From: Tolypeutes matacus
Taxonomy: Eukaryota > Chordata > Mammalia > Cingulata > Chlamyphoridae
DNA length: 64,000 nt
Direction: 5' to 3'
Assembly (NCBI GenBank): GCA_026826555.1
Contig: JAKSZT010054003.1
Coordinates: 782,229 to 846,228 of the forward strand
This document shows positions 46,546-58,845 of the stretch, piece by piece (positions within the stretch are counted from its first letter, which is position 1; each line of letters begins with the position of its first letter). Position numbers and translations under genes: made by a program. The notes beneath the pieces were generated by a model. That model was not told where the DNA came from, did not search any database, and saw only the letters and a list, made by a program, of their open reading frames with translations.

Positions 46546-47896
46546 TTATTTTTAAAAATTGGTACCCTTAAGTTGTGGGGTAATGAAAAACCGTGGTGTG
46601 CTAGAACTACAACAGAAAGCAGAAGGCAGAAAGGTGAAGGAAGGAGAAGAGTTAGTTTGGGAGACAAAATCAATACAGACAGAGAATGGGAAATCACTGA
46701 AGAAGAAGCATAGCAAAGATGAGACAAGCTAGCAGCACCTAATTAAAAAGAAAGAAAAATAAAGGAAAAAAGAAGAGGGGGAGGAAAGAGGAAAGAAAAG
46801 CAAGAGACATCAAGTAAACAGAGGAAAACCAAAGAACCACACAAGCAAGCAGTCAAACAAAGCTACAGTAGAGCAGTATTACATCTTGGGCCCTTGTGGA
46901 GCCCCTCAGCCCACTTGTGGTTATCAATCAATTTCCCTGCAAGGTTCTATCTGCAGGTTTTGAGGCAGATTATAGCTATTAAACTAAATTAAAAGGAAGA
47001 ATTCATTTTTTATTTTTTAAAGTGACTGGTTTTTTTTTTTTTTGGTGAAATAAGGGACCCAAAAGAAGTCCTCTTCTAGACCACCCCTTTCACTGAGGGG
47101 ACCCTAACTAGGCTCATGGAAACTAATCAAGCATTTCCCACTTCCTGGCCTCCCCAGGGGAGATGAATCTTTGATGCTTGTCAGTGCAGAATTATAATAT
47201 TAGCTGACTCCAACCCTTCTGGAGCCAAGCCTCAGTGTCATCAGGTAAATCAGGCTTCCTCAGTAAATTCACCTCTCCCCTCAGCCTGGTGCTGCTTCAA
47301 GCTGGCTTATCTGCTCCTCAAAATTATGAGGGGGTCCAGGCAGCCAAATCTCCACCTTCTTTCAGAATTCTCCCACTTTCAGAGAATGCTCCCTCTCACC
47401 AGAGTGCCAGCAGGTGTTGGGGTGTATCCCTGGGCAGCAAGGTAAATTAACTTCCTCAGCAGATTTGTCACTCCCCTCTGCCTGGTGTTAATTCAATCCA
47501 GGTATTTTGTTCCCCAAGCTGCAAGGGGTTCCAGGCAGCCAAATCCACAGAAAGGAAACCCCTCTCAACCCTTCGTCAGAACCCTCCCACTCTCAGAAAA
47601 CACTCCCTCTCACTGGGTTGCCAGCAGGAGTCGTGGCTCAAACCAACCTTTTTCCATGAGGGTGGGGTTCAGTTGTCTGTGTTAACCACCACAGGTAAGC
47701 TTAAAACTCATGAATCTGTACTGAGAAATCCACACCATCAAGCTGCCTCCAGATAGATGTCCCCAAGGTACATGCTTCATGCGCCCACAGCACAGATTCC
47801 TGGGCAGGACCTTGTCCACAATTGGCCATCCTCAGAGAGTGAGTTAACGAGTGCCCTCCTAAACCGATGCCATCTTGCCTCCCTTGAATCTCGATC
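46546..47896 (-). promoter_or_regulatory. L1-D 5' UTR with a 193-bp tandem duplication
   Basis: Two copies of ggggt-ccaggcagccaaatc lie at 47331 and 47524, followed in each by a ctctca-agaa-actccctctcac block and ttgccagcagg. The spacing is 193 bp. The same blocks appear in L1-C. By analogy with other L1s this would be the promoter region; activity is not shown. Confidence 0.78.
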
Positions 47897-47909
47897 ACAC
47901 ATAATTTTT

Positions 47910-49299
47910 AACCTTTCTTTCAAGAAGGAACCCTCACTACTTTTAAGTATGTATTATTACATGGAAGTACACTATAATTGTACATTTTAAGAACATACCA
48001 AACCCACGGTATTTCAATTTTCAGTAACTGGAAAATTTATTCATAAAATGCAAAATCATCATCAAAATACATACTTCTCTCACAAAAGTAAATAACAGAG
48101 GCATGTGGATTTACACAAATTTTTAAAAAACCTGGATAGGCTTCCGTGTGGTTCATGAATCTGTATCAAGCACAGTTGCCCTTATTTTCCAAGAGCTCTT
48201 CCTCTTCCATGCAGAATATCTTTTTAATATTTTCAGATCAGCTTTCATGAGCCCATATTTGTTTTTCATTCCACATCATCTTTGGATCAGCTCTGAGCAT
48301 TTACTAGTCTCTGACAGATTGTTTTGGGCTTGGTCAATAGCCATTGGAAAACATGGGGAGAAAGACTTCATTATAATACTTGTGATCACAGCTCTGGCTG
48401 TTTACACAGTGAAGAGGCATTGTTTGAATGCTCCATGGCCCTCTCCTATTCTCCTTGGGTTTGTAAGTCCTTTGCCAAGCTATGTATGTTCTAGGAAAAT
48501 TTTCTGAACACATTCAGCACCTTTCAGAGTAGATGTCTTGGAAATACCACTCTTCCTAAGAAAGTTTTGGGTTCCTTCCTGGTTCTCACAGCCTGTTTTT
48601 GAAACTAGAGTCACCTGACTCTTGCCATCTAAGGAAATACAGTATCCCATGCAGACCAGCCCATGTTCACTGGCAGTGAGGCAGCTTTTCCAACCAAACA
48701 TTTCCCTTGGCTGCAGAGTGTAGAGGGTGACATTTGCCTGTACAGGGTTGTAGGCCACCAACTCCCCAAGATTGAAGTTTTGTGTACGATCATTTTATTA
48801 TTTATCTTGTACTTTTCTGCATTAGGGAGGCACCCAATTCTGTGGCACCATTACTAATGAAAAGAGCTTACAAATGAAGATACCTACTTACGCATAAGGG
48901 GCTTTCTTGTCTTCTGGCAGAATGCACCAGAAGTGTGAAAATTGGCAATTTAAGAAGCTCTTCTTAATATCTGTATGCATTTGCCTAGCAATTCAGACTG
49001 CCGAGGAAATGACAAGATGAGGCAAAGAAAAGTTGCAAGATGATAGTTATGATAGCTGTGTGGTAGGACTTCCATTTCCCTTTGAATATCTCCAAAGAGA
49101 ATGTGAAATGAGGAATATATTTTATCTTTCATTCCTTTAACGAGCAAATGCAAAACCAACTGACCTCATAACAGGCACACTGTAAAATGCAAATGTTTAT
49201 TACAGGAGAGAATACTGACATATTGGGAACCACGGGATAGGGCATTCCTTGTGTCAGAAACAGGACAGGATCCCTGTGGACAACCCTACACACATCAGA
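47910..49299. other. Low-copy sequence right of L1-D (rest of U2)
   Basis: The first ~60 bp align with U3 at 54276 on. After that I recognise no repeat. Two frames overlap around 48148-48761: plus 119 codons (48148-48507) and minus 93 codons (48761-48480). The minus frame has mixed composition, including cysteines, and could be an exon relic, but I cannot name it and no start or splice context decides it. The block at 48950-49330 is similar to 50170-50420. Confidence 0.45.
48480..48761 (-). other. Unassigned 93-codon open frame
   Basis: The frame has a balanced amino-acid make-up (KSQVTLVSKTGCENQEG, LRKSGISKTSTLKG), unlike the hydrophobic shadow frames elsewhere in this region. No signal peptide, membrane segment or known motif is evident. 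It may be a fragment of an unrecognised exon or pure chance in low-copy DNA. Confidence 0.25.
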
Positions 49300-50967
49300 G
49301 GTTTCCATGGTGATCTGTGGGGTTGGGAGGGCCAGGGCTTTGGGAGTTGAGCTGGACAACAGCAGGAAGTGCCATTGGCTGGCCAGGGGTTTGACCAGGA
49401 CCAACAGTTTGAAGCCAGATCCAAGTACCTCTTATGGGTCCCTCCCTCTTTACTTCAGGTGGTGTATGTCAATCATGTCACTGTGACCTGGCTGCAACTT
49501 GATACTTAGCTTCTTGAAGACCCCACAGTCTTCCATGTGGCAGCAGCAGCAGCAGCAGTCACCATTTTACAATCTCACCAGCACTGGATGAGCATTCCTC
49601 TGCCTTTCTCCTCATCCTCTCCAACACTTGCAGGAATGTTTTAAATGAATTTTTTAAATTTTTACTTTTTGTACCTTCATTGACAATGCACATTGAAAAC
49701 AAACCATCCAATAGATCCATCCATCTAGATTGCACATAGAGATGGTCCAAGAAAAGTTCCTTCTCTCTATTTTGTTGCTTTAGGATACCTCTTGCCCATG
49801 GTATACAGAAATTCCAGCCTTGTGGATTCTGGAAACTTAAAAAAAAGGAGTGGTATCATGACTGGCAATACAACCTGTCTCAAAGTCAATGAACAGAAAG
49901 ATACACGGTTCAATGATAATTTAAAAAGAAATATATCCATGCATTTATATCAGGTTCCCATAAAGAGAAGTTGTGACATGAGAAATGAAAAGGGAATTAA
50001 AATGAAGATGACTATGACATAAAAATACTTAGGATTTTTGTCTTCTCACAGAATTCCCAAGAGGTGCTGAGCTGGGCTATCTAGCCAGCTCTCCTTCTGT
50101 TTGAAAATATTCTGCTTGTGAACATTGCCTGGTGAGGAAGCTGCAAGGTGAGTTAAGCAAAATCCATGAACAAGTACTCCTAGCAGTGTGATATGGCTTT
50201 CTATTTATTCTGAATAGCTCCAAGTAAAATGTAAAATAATATAACTTTTATTATCTTAAGGAGAAAAGGCAAAGGAAAGTGGCTTCCTAACCCTGTCATG
50301 CTCACAGCAAATATGGAATTCAGCTAAGAGTTACAGATCTAGTAGGAGCCACCAGATGTAAAAGTATTTGGGTGTGAAACAGTCCATGGTCCCTGTCAAC
50401 AATCCCAGATGGTATCCAGGCATAAGAACTTGTGTTCACCCGAGTTGCTTCTGTATGAGAATATGTCTCAGTAGATTTCAGAGATTTTACAGATGTGTGA
50501 CAAAGACCATGCTTTACAAGTCTGTCAGGAACATATCTCCTTTTGATCACAACTTTTGAAAAGTAAGCAGAGAATGATCGTTTCCCCCGACCAACACATT
50601 TTCAGGAGAACAAGTATTCCATAAACACAGACACTAATTGAATGTTTCTTGTGAGGGCATGATTTTGGCCTCAATTGTTGACCTGCCACTTGATTGTTAT
50701 GCCTTTGGCTAGAAATGTGTGGTTATATTTGAATTTCTGACTTAAAGGGGCCTGGCCATTTTTGCAGTGAAATGTCAGGTACCCTAGTCCCGACCCCTAA
50801 TGACTCTCTTATATTTTGGTCAGGGTTCTAGGAATGGAATGCATTGGACCAACCTTGTGAACTGAGTTCTAACCCTGGTCTTGCATTTCAATCCTGAGAT
50901 ATGTGCCTCTAGTCCGAAGGTAAGTTCTGCAGAGGTTTGCAGAGTGAATGATTACGTGAATTTTTGT
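49300..50967. repeat. Paralogous low-copy unit U3, left part
   Basis: The segment 49570-49790 (caatctcaccagcactgga..., gacaatgcacattgaaaacaaacc, gattgcacatagagatgg) matches U1 at 28200-28320 and U3 itself at 53820-54040, so the unit seems to be arranged head to tail. The segment 50800-50967 (attggaccaa...tgaaggtaagttc...gcagag-tt-gcagagtgaa) matches 28390-28515 in U1. An L1 tail splits it at 50967/52768. Confidence 0.65.
49541..49558. repeat. (CAG)6 microsatellite
   Basis: Six uninterrupted cag units in non-coding unit U3. The same position in the other units (around 53790-53830) has no such expansion. Confidence 0.95.
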
Positions 50968-52767
50968 ATCAATTTTATTTGGCTATTGTATTGGCTTCAT
51001 CTTTAAAGAAGCTTTGGATAACAGAAGGGTTACAACTGGGGTGGGAGAGGATCATTGGTGGGGGGTGTCAGGGATGGGTGATGCATGGGAGGAAGTTCAC
51101 CTGAACATACATAAAAGGTATATAAAATTGTTCAAGTGCTCATGAAGCATGGTCACAGTGAGTGGAGAACCACTCAATAAATGAGAGAATACTGAATTCC
51201 CATCCTGGACAGCTCTACCATATTCTCCAAGGGAGTAGCAACAGTCCCCCAAGTGCAGGGGCAATGTCTGGCAAAGGAGGATGATCCACTGATGGGCTCT
51301 TGTTATTGTTGACTAGCTTTATGAGTCTTGGCTCTTGAAATTGAAACTTAGCCTATTGTTATCAGATGCCAAAGGGTTGCCTCCTGAGAGCCTCCTTGTT
51401 GCTCAAATGTGGCCTCTCTCTAAGCCAAACTCAGCATATGAATGCATTACTTTCCTCCCAGCGTGGGACATGACTCCCAGGAATGAGCCTCCCTGGCAAT
51501 GAGGGATTGCTAACAAGTGCCAATGGGCAATACAACTCGAAAAAGACCTCAAATAAAAGGTGGAAAAGGTAAAGACAAATGAGTTTATATGGCTAAGAGA
51601 CTTCAAAGTGAGTCAGGAGGTCATGCCAGAGGTAACGCTTATGCACATCTCAATAGGACCTCATAGGCTTCCAATGTGGATACACCCCAAACAGAGAGTC
51701 TCCTGGGGCTCTGGAGATACCCAGGTCCTATTTCAGGGTGGATAGCCCCAGAGTTTGCACCTTATCAGTGGGCCCTACTTTGGAATCCTTGCTCCTGAGA
51801 GTGAAAGTGTTGGACTCAAATATGTCTTCCCTGCACATGGTCCATCTGTTCCTTCTGTTCAAACCTATATGTGCTGCCAGAGTTTGTAGGTGTACTTCCA
51901 GAGACCATAGTCTTTGGGCTGTCCATGTGCCAGCTTGGCTCAGAATCTCAGTGGAGCTGCAACTCCTACTCTACAGCTCAATGGACTCACCCTGGACACC
52001 TGGTGGGGAGATGATGATGGACAATGGCCATCCCAGGGAATGGAGACAGTCTGCAGCTGCAGGCAAGATAATCCCATCTATCTCATCCATGAGCTATAAG
52101 CCCCCTCTCACTTGAAGGTGGAGTGGACATCACCATCTCAGACTCCTCAGGATTGGGGGAAGAGCTATGGACTAGAGTGGAGTTACTGGTATTCTGTTAT
52201 AGACATATTGCGATTCACACAATGGAAGTAATTACAACATTAATGTGGAGCCAGTGGCCACTGGATGCTTTATGGTCAGGGAGAGGGAAAAGCAATTGTA
52301 ATACAAGGACTTTTTTAGGACATGAGAATTATCCTGAGTGACATTGCAATGACAGATATAGGCCATTTTATATCATTATATAACATGCAGAACTGTGTGT
52401 GAGAGGGTGTGGTCTACAATGTGAACTATGGTCCATGATTAGTGGCAAAGCCCCAAGATGTGTATATCTATTGCAGGTGATGTGCCACAATAATGAAGGA
52501 TGTTTGTGTGGGAGGTTGTGGGAGGAGTGGGTGGTGGGGCATATGGGAATCACTACATTTTTGTGTGTAACATTTATATAATCTAAGTATCTTTTTAAAA
52601 ATAGAATGTAATATTATTTAAAAAAAGAAAAGAAAATGCTCTAATAAGGAATGAAGGATGAATGTAAAACTATGAGAGTGTACCAAATAACATTGATTCT
52701 ACACTTTGGATGGATTGTATGCTTTATTAATATGTATCAATAAAATTGAATTGTTAAAAAAAAAATA
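50968..52767 (+). mobile_element. 5'-truncated L1 3'-UTR insertion, second case with extra tail
   Basis: Distal L1 module starting near the ctgagtttcc...ggcttcatctt block and running to a first A-rich tract (aaaaaaagaaaagaaaa, 52619-52635). About 120 bp of different sequence follows, with a caataaaattg signal near 52738, and then poly-A (52756-52765). TSD gaatttttgt at 50958-50967 and 52768-52777. U1 (28505-28515) shows the uninterrupted counterpart of this site. It is a candidate 3' transduction, with a tail unlike that at 35681-35745. Confidence 0.85.
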
Positions 52768-52777
52768 GAATTTTTGT

Positions 52778-54300
52778 GAGTGTTCTGGGCATGGTACACT
52801 TTGGGTTCTTCTGATTCCCAGAGTGCAACCAGAGCTGCATTTGTGTTTTTGGAAGGCAAAGTGGCTGTTCCCGGAGGTGGCAGGGATGTTGTGTCAGATT
52901 TGAGGAGAAATTAGCTCCTTTCTGAGCTTGATGGCTGACTACTGGTGCTGGTGGCTTTTACATTCCCTTCCAAATTTCTCCTAGTTCAAGGCCAAGGTAG
53001 GAATTCTAAAGAGGATCACCATGCCCCCACCCTTCACCCCTTCCACCCTCCATAGCCTGGGATGTTTGTGAGCTACCCCTTGGATTCTGAATGGTTTCAG
53101 TATTGCAGGCTGCCCATCATGGTGACCAGATTGCAGAAAGAAGTGTATACTTCATTTCCAGAAGAGAAAATCAGAGAACTACTGAAGCATCCCCGGTCCT
53201 CCACCCCATTCCAGAGATCCCACTGGTTTTCGAGTGCACCCCCTCCACCACCAAGGACCCTGAAACCAGTCTGAGCTTCCCAGTGTTACAGGTCCAATGG
53301 ATGTAGTCTGTGACCCACAAGTTCCCAGGCTTACCCCAAGACATTGTCAAAAACTACCCCACCCCACATGGAACGAGGGGTAAGCCATCCCCCTCATGGT
53401 ATGTCATGCTGTTTTCCCAGGGTCCCCATTATGGCCATTTTTATATTAGCCCACAAATTTTGTCTTCTTGGGTTTCCCTGGGTTTGGTGACTCCTAGTTG
53501 TGACTGGGACTATCCTTTGTATTTCATGGGTTGGGAATTGTGCCCACACTTTTGGGCAGATGTGCACAGCCCTGGACATTTATTTTCAAGTGTTATGTTT
53601 GGGGTGGTGTGAGGAGGGTGAGGGGCTGCCCAGGAGTTCCTCCTTGGTAGCAGCCACATCTGACCAGGCATGAAATGGGTCCCTCTCTACCTTAAGGAAC
53701 CATCCTTTCTTAGTGTCAAGTCACATTTGTACTTTATGCCACTGTAAACATCCCTATGACCTCCATACTTTGCTTCTGAATATTGCCATGTCATCTTGCA
53801 CAGCAGTGGTAGCTTGTGACATTTTCCAATCCCACCAGCAGAGAATGAGTGCTTCAGGGCTACCTCTAGATCCTCTCCCACTGTAGTGTTATTCTTTTAA
53901 TTCAATAATTGGGGGATATTTATTGACAAGGTATATTAATCAAAATTCACAGATGTTTTATCTTTTACAGATCATAGATACAGATGTTGCATGAAAGATC
54001 CAACTCTTTCTCTGTTTTAGGATAATTCTTGCCCCTGATAGCACAAATATTCCAGTCTGCAACTTCCAGTGAGAAAAAGAAGTTGGGCAATGCCACATAT
54101 TCAGGGAACAGAATGTCATATTTTTCCATTATAAATTTATTTTAAACTCTTAAAATATTTTGATGTTCCATTTGGATAAATAATCAAGTACTCATCCAAT
54201 TTTCAGATGGATAGCAAAATGGAGTAGCTTTATAAATATGAATTCTTTAGCTTTCTCATATATACATAATTTTTCCCCTTTCTTTTGAGATGGAGCACTG
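52778..54300. repeat. Paralogous low-copy unit U3, right part
   Basis: Continues U3 after the L1 tail: gagtgttctgg...ggcaaagtggctgttcccggaggtggcaggg (matches 28590-28620), cccatcatggtgaccagatt (53112), gtctgtgacccaca (53308), ctgcccaggagttcct (53625), atctgaccaggcatgaaatggg (53660), and the lower block to 54275 that matches U2 at 38040-38430. No conserved open frame runs through all units. Confidence 0.75.
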
Positions 54301-54389
54301 TACTTTTTAATGTAAGTATTGTTAAATGTTAAATTATGTTAAATGTTTTAGTGTTAAGTGTGGACTACAAGTATGAACCATTTGAACAT

Positions 54390-55420
54390 TTTAGCAGATA
54401 GACGGAAACATCAATACTTAGGTTGATATGTAGGGAAAAACGATAACCCTTCCCTTCTCCCCCTCATCATCATAGAGATGAAAGATGCCCTCTATGGGTA
54501 GGCTTATCTCTCAAATCTACTCAGAGAAGGAAACCATCTTTGTGGACAGATCAATAGAAGTTATCCAAACTGAAATAGAAAGTAAAAAGTGTAAAATTAA
54601 ACATGACAGGGCATCCAAGAGCTGTGGGACCATATCAAATGACCCAACAAATGTATAATTGAGATCCTAGAAGAGCAAGAAAAGAACAGAAAAGACATTT
54701 GAAAGTTATTTGGAATTGTCTAAAAGTAATAAAAGTCATGAAACCACTGATTAAGGAAACTCAGAGCATACAAAGCAGGAAAAATATCAACTGTACATAC
54801 ACACACACAACACACCTAAACAAAAATTCAAACTGCTGAAAACATGTCACATAGGGGATCAAAAATAAGGAATACAATAAAATCTTGTCAGAAGCTATGC
54901 AAATTAGAGGACAATTCTTAAAGTGACTAAAGGAAGCCACTTTAACCTAGCCAAATTATGTTTCAAACATGAAGAAAAAATTAAGAATTATCATAAAAAC
55001 AAAATCTTTTAAAAATGAAAGATTTTGAATTGCACAAGTCATGCTAAAATAGTTTTTCAGCCAAAGGAAATTACACCAGGTAAAAATTGGATCCACCAAA
55101 CAAATCAAGAGCAGAAAATGGTGAAAATGAAGGTGAACATATAATCTACAATTAATACTTTTTAACTATGTTAAAAGATAACTGTCTAAAGAAAAAAGTT
55201 GGGAGTGTCTTGTGCATTATGGCAAAAGTAAATGTCAAAAGTGTGACATTAAAAGCACAAGGGATGGGACAGAGTGGCTGGACATGGACTGTTTGTTAGG
55301 TTCTCAAAATACACATGGATTGGTGTCATGTTCTTGAAGGTAGGTTGGATGTGTATCATAAACCCTGGAGTAACCATGAGAAAATAAAACTTTAATAGCA
55401 GTGTAATGAGAGGATACTTA
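54390..55420 (+). pseudogene. Ancient L1/HAL1 ORF1 region remnant
   Basis: Plus strand, A-rich sense text in the order typical of an old L1 or HAL1 ORF1: atagaagttatccaaactgaa, gagctgtgggaccatatcaa, attcaaactgctgaaaaca, and a block near 54868-54930 aligning with the ORF1 RNA-binding domain. It ends with the taaaccctggagtaacca-type block near 55360. Frames are destroyed. The 50 bases at 54868-54917 recur exactly, inverted, at 3976-4025. Confidence 0.75.
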
Positions 55421-55614
55421 TGCATATTAGGTGGCCTGAGCAAGGCATCTGGCACTTATGCTCCATCAACAGAACCTGGGCTCTAGGTGCCTGTCACCCT
55501 CCCCACATTTGACTTAGGATCTGAAGAATAGAGAGATTACAGCCAGCAAACAGGGCCTCATCTGGGTGCAACAGTGCTACTCAGCCCACTTGTAGCCTGA
55601 TCAAAAAGAAAAAA

Positions 55615-55740
55615 AATTAATAATGTTGTGTATTCATCACCACAAAATTTTGAAATTGTTGTCATCACAGATTCTTTGGTGTTAAGTTCAATTTTTAGGA
55701 ATATTGCCTCAAGATATTACTTATCTTGACTCAGTTTTTT
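55615..55740 (-). mobile_element. Old L1 3' UTR fragment
   Basis: aatgttgtgtattcatcaccac-aaattttgaaa is the antisense text of an old L1 3' UTR and matches 56420-56470 in the next fragment. Short and diverged. Confidence 0.6.
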
Positions 55741-56099
55741 CATTCCTTACTCACCTCACCCTACTCCCAGCCTGTTTAGAAGAAAAAGTATTCAGGGAAG
55801 CATGGTCTGGCTCTGTGGAGCCAGGCTGCAGGGAAGGTGGGCCCCCACCTGCAGGGTCCTTGTTTTGAGGAGTGACACTGGAGCCCAGGATGACAGAGGA
55901 GGAACTTCATGGGGGGAACCTGGACCTTACCCCAGGGAAAAGGCCTTGCAAGGCTTTGTTTCACCTGAAAAATATGTCTTCAAACCCTTTCTCCTCTCCT
56001 GGATGGTGTTTGTTTCACACAGAGCTTCTCAGAAGCCTGGGTCCTGGGGATTTTGTTCCAGCAAAGGGTCCAGAAGGACTGTGCCCCCCCCCCAAAAAT
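55741..56099. other. GC-richer low-copy stretch between old L1 pieces
   Basis: Overlapping open frames at 55802-56101 and 55872-56111 (99 and 79 codons) are rich in G, P and S and share the same bases in different frames, as in GC-rich non-coding DNA. A C9 run lies at 56084-56092. No exon signals stand out. Confidence 0.4.
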
Positions 56100-56900
56100 G
56101 ATACATATTAATAAAGCATACAATTCTTCCAAAGTATCAATTAATGGTATTTGCTATAATCATATAGTTCTACATTCATCACTTCAATTGTTATTGTAAT
56201 ATTTTCATTATTTCAATAATAAGAACAAACATAAACAGAAAAATAATAAAACAAGAATACTCTTCACCTCTTACTCTCTCTATGCTTCCCCTATTGTACA
56301 TAGCTGCTATTTCTGCCTATTCTTGCACATTTATAAATTTATTAAGCAGTGTTATTGAGATATATTCACATACCATATAATCTATCCAAAGTATATAATC
56401 AATGGCTTTTAGTATAATCATGGTGTTGTGTATTCATCACCAGAAAAAAATTTTGAATAATTTCATTACTACAAAAAGAACAATTCCAATCCCCTTAGTA
56501 GTCCTTCCCCAGTCTTATATAACTACTAATCTAATTTCAACTTTATAAATTGATTTATATTTATATTTTATATAAATGGAATCATACAATATGTAGTATA
56601 TTGTATCTGGTTTCTTTCACTTATCATAATGGTTTTTTTTTTTGTCTGATAGGAACATCTTGTAGTATAAACATACATTTGTTCAGCTTCAAAGAAAAAT
56701 GGTCATATATATGCAATTTTACCCATATTTATATTTCACATGTGGATTTACTATACTATACAGTTTCATATTACATTTTTTAAACTTTCCTTTTAATAAT
56801 ATAAATGACCTTATACTTTCCCATTAAACATCTTTCATACCCACAAAATAGTACTGCTAGTTACTCAGGGGAGCCCCTAAGGAACTTAACTTCCAGCCTT
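56100..56900 (-). mobile_element. Old L1 3' UTR, minus strand
   Basis: Characteristic antisense text: attgagatatattcacataccat, caatggcttttagtataatcat, cattcatcaccaga and aactactaatct-att-aac. The copy is old and contains a near-duplicate start (56120-56190 and 56340-56420), again a doubled terminal module. Confidence 0.75.
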
Positions 56901-57104
56901 CTGTCCATCAGGAGATTTTTTTTTTTTTAATGTGCTTAATTAATTATGATGGAGGTAAGTGCAGGAATTGCCAGAAAATTTATGAAAGGGGAAAGGAATA
57001 AGGGGAACTTGCACTACCAGATGCTTAATGTGTTAAGAATCACCAATGTGTACAGGAAAGAAAATGGTGATTATGTCATGATCCCAAAGATCTCAAATTG
57101 ATGG

Positions 57105-57205
57105 CATCGATCTTATTGCTATCCCTGGTTTTCAGAGATCAGTAAATTGCTTAAGGACACAAGTTATTAAGTAATTGACCTGAGAATCTACCCCAATCTT
57201 ATCTG
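57105..57205 (-). mobile_element. Probable MIR SINE, antisense fragment
   Basis: The order ttattgctatccctg...ttgcttaaggacacaagttattaagtaattgacctgag...cc resembles the 'tgcccaaggtcacacagctagtaag' face of MIR. Diverged, so tentative. Confidence 0.5.
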
Positions 57206-57414
57206 GGTTCAGGTTAGAAAAGAAGATTGAGAACGACTGAGCAAGTATGTTTAAGATGTGCTAATGACTATGTTTCACATTAGAGAGAAGGGAGAAGGTG
57301 AAAGACAGCCTAGGTTTGCAATGGGCGTTGGTTAAACACATGCTGGCACTGCCTTTTGCTGATACACCAAGCTCCATTAGATAAGTTTATAAAGAATTTG
57401 TCCTGAAGTGCTGA

Positions 57415-57590
57415 GGTTAGGAGCGTGGGCTTTAGAGTCTGACAATCATGGGTTCAAATCTGAACTGCAACTTACTAACAGAGGTCTTCTGGAAAGTGTT
57501 TTAAAATTTACTGGCCCTGTTTATTAATAGTAAATAAGGAACAGTCAGCCTATCTCAAAATGTTAAGTAAGAAGTAAGACACATTTGTAA
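57415..57590 (+). mobile_element. MIR SINE
   Basis: gaggttaggagcgtgggctttagagtctgacaatcatgggttcaaatctgaac...cttacta, then ctgg-cctgttt and aatagtaaataagga, is MIR in tRNA-head-to-core order. It is an ancient pan-mammalian SINE and indicates old, stable flanking DNA here. Confidence 0.85.
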
Positions 57591-58845
57591 ACAGAAACAT
57601 CTTTCCTGGGATTAATTGAGTGCACAGCAACCAAAAAAGTAACTTCTTTTAAAACAATGAAAATTAGAATCACAAAATTTGTAGAATTTTAAAAAATCAA
57701 ATTTAGTATTGCACGGTACTTTATTTGATGTTTTGGCAGCTTACATTGCCAGTTAAAATTTATTAGTGCTTTATGGGTGATGAGGAGTTTATTTGCTGAG
57801 CATCTAGAGTGTCCTAGATGCAAGGCCCCAAGATCACGTTCCCAGAAAGATTCACAATAAGTGGGACATTTGCTGCAGCAAAAGAGTTGCTCAAATGCAG
57901 ATCAAACTCTCATTTCCATCCACTTTCCACCCCTGTCAATGTTTTAGCCTCAGTACAGTTGATCATGATGGCTCTGACCCAACCCTGCTAATACCCCAGA
58001 TTTGCCTTTCCATTCCTTAAAAAAAACTTAAAAGTAGAAAACCATGACATCAACTTATAAAAATCAGAAAAGTTTGATAAACAAAAAGGAGAAAATGAAT
58101 ATGCCTCATTATTTCATCCCACCAGTAGCAATCAGGTTTTAGTAACATGGCACATATCATTTTACCTCTATGCTTTCCAGATGGGTTTCTGTTTTGAAAG
58201 CTGTTCCATAAAGCATCATTTTTTATTGTACAATGTATCATGATCACCTTTCAGGCCAGGAAGTGGTCTAACTCCAACTCCAAGTTGACCCTCCACATAT
58301 CCATGATTTATGTAGCAAACCTGCCACCAGGCCTGTGGAGTGTTCCCAGATTTTCACTTGAACTAATACTAAAATATTTACCGTCCTACCTAATTCTTTT
58401 GCACACACTAAGCCATGGAGTCAGGACTTTCTTTCCAGGTAGCCCTGGCCCACCCTTTAAAAGCCAGTCCAAAGTTTCCATCTCTCACCTTAAGAAGGTC
58501 TTTCCTGCTTGTGGAGGCTCAAAATCCAGCCTTTGATTTGCTCCCTAAAATTGCAAACTCTACAAAGGAGAGCCTAGTATTCACTAGGAGGTTTACAATT
58601 CACATATTCACCAGATGTCTTAAGCCAGGGTTTTAGCAGTTTAGTAATTACCCAACAATTAATTGACCAGGTCAGGGAGAACCCTTAACATCCCCAGGAC
58701 ATCCTCAGGCCTCACTGCATATTCTCCATTGTGCAACTGAGCCTCCAAGGCCAGGGTCAAGGAGAGGTGGGGCCTTCAGGGGTCTGGGCAAAACTCAAGG
58801 CTCTGAGGTCACACTGCAGAGCCCTGATCTGGAACTTCCCCCATC

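Larger units (their letters stand above)
38552..47896 (-). mobile_element. L1-D, 9.3-kb LINE-1, minus strand
   Basis: 5' end ggcaagatggcatcgg-like at about 47880, 5' UTR, ORF1 and ORF2, and a long 3' UTR ending in poly-T/A-rich DNA at 38552-38590. The TSD is acacataattttt at 38539-38551 and 47897-47909, and a third copy lies at 38420-38432. Unit U3 keeps the unoccupied site (atacataattttt at about 54262), so the insertion came after, or affected only one copy of, the unit duplication. An internal deletion removes the end of the 5' UTR and the ORF1 start (near 46560). Confidence 0.92.
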
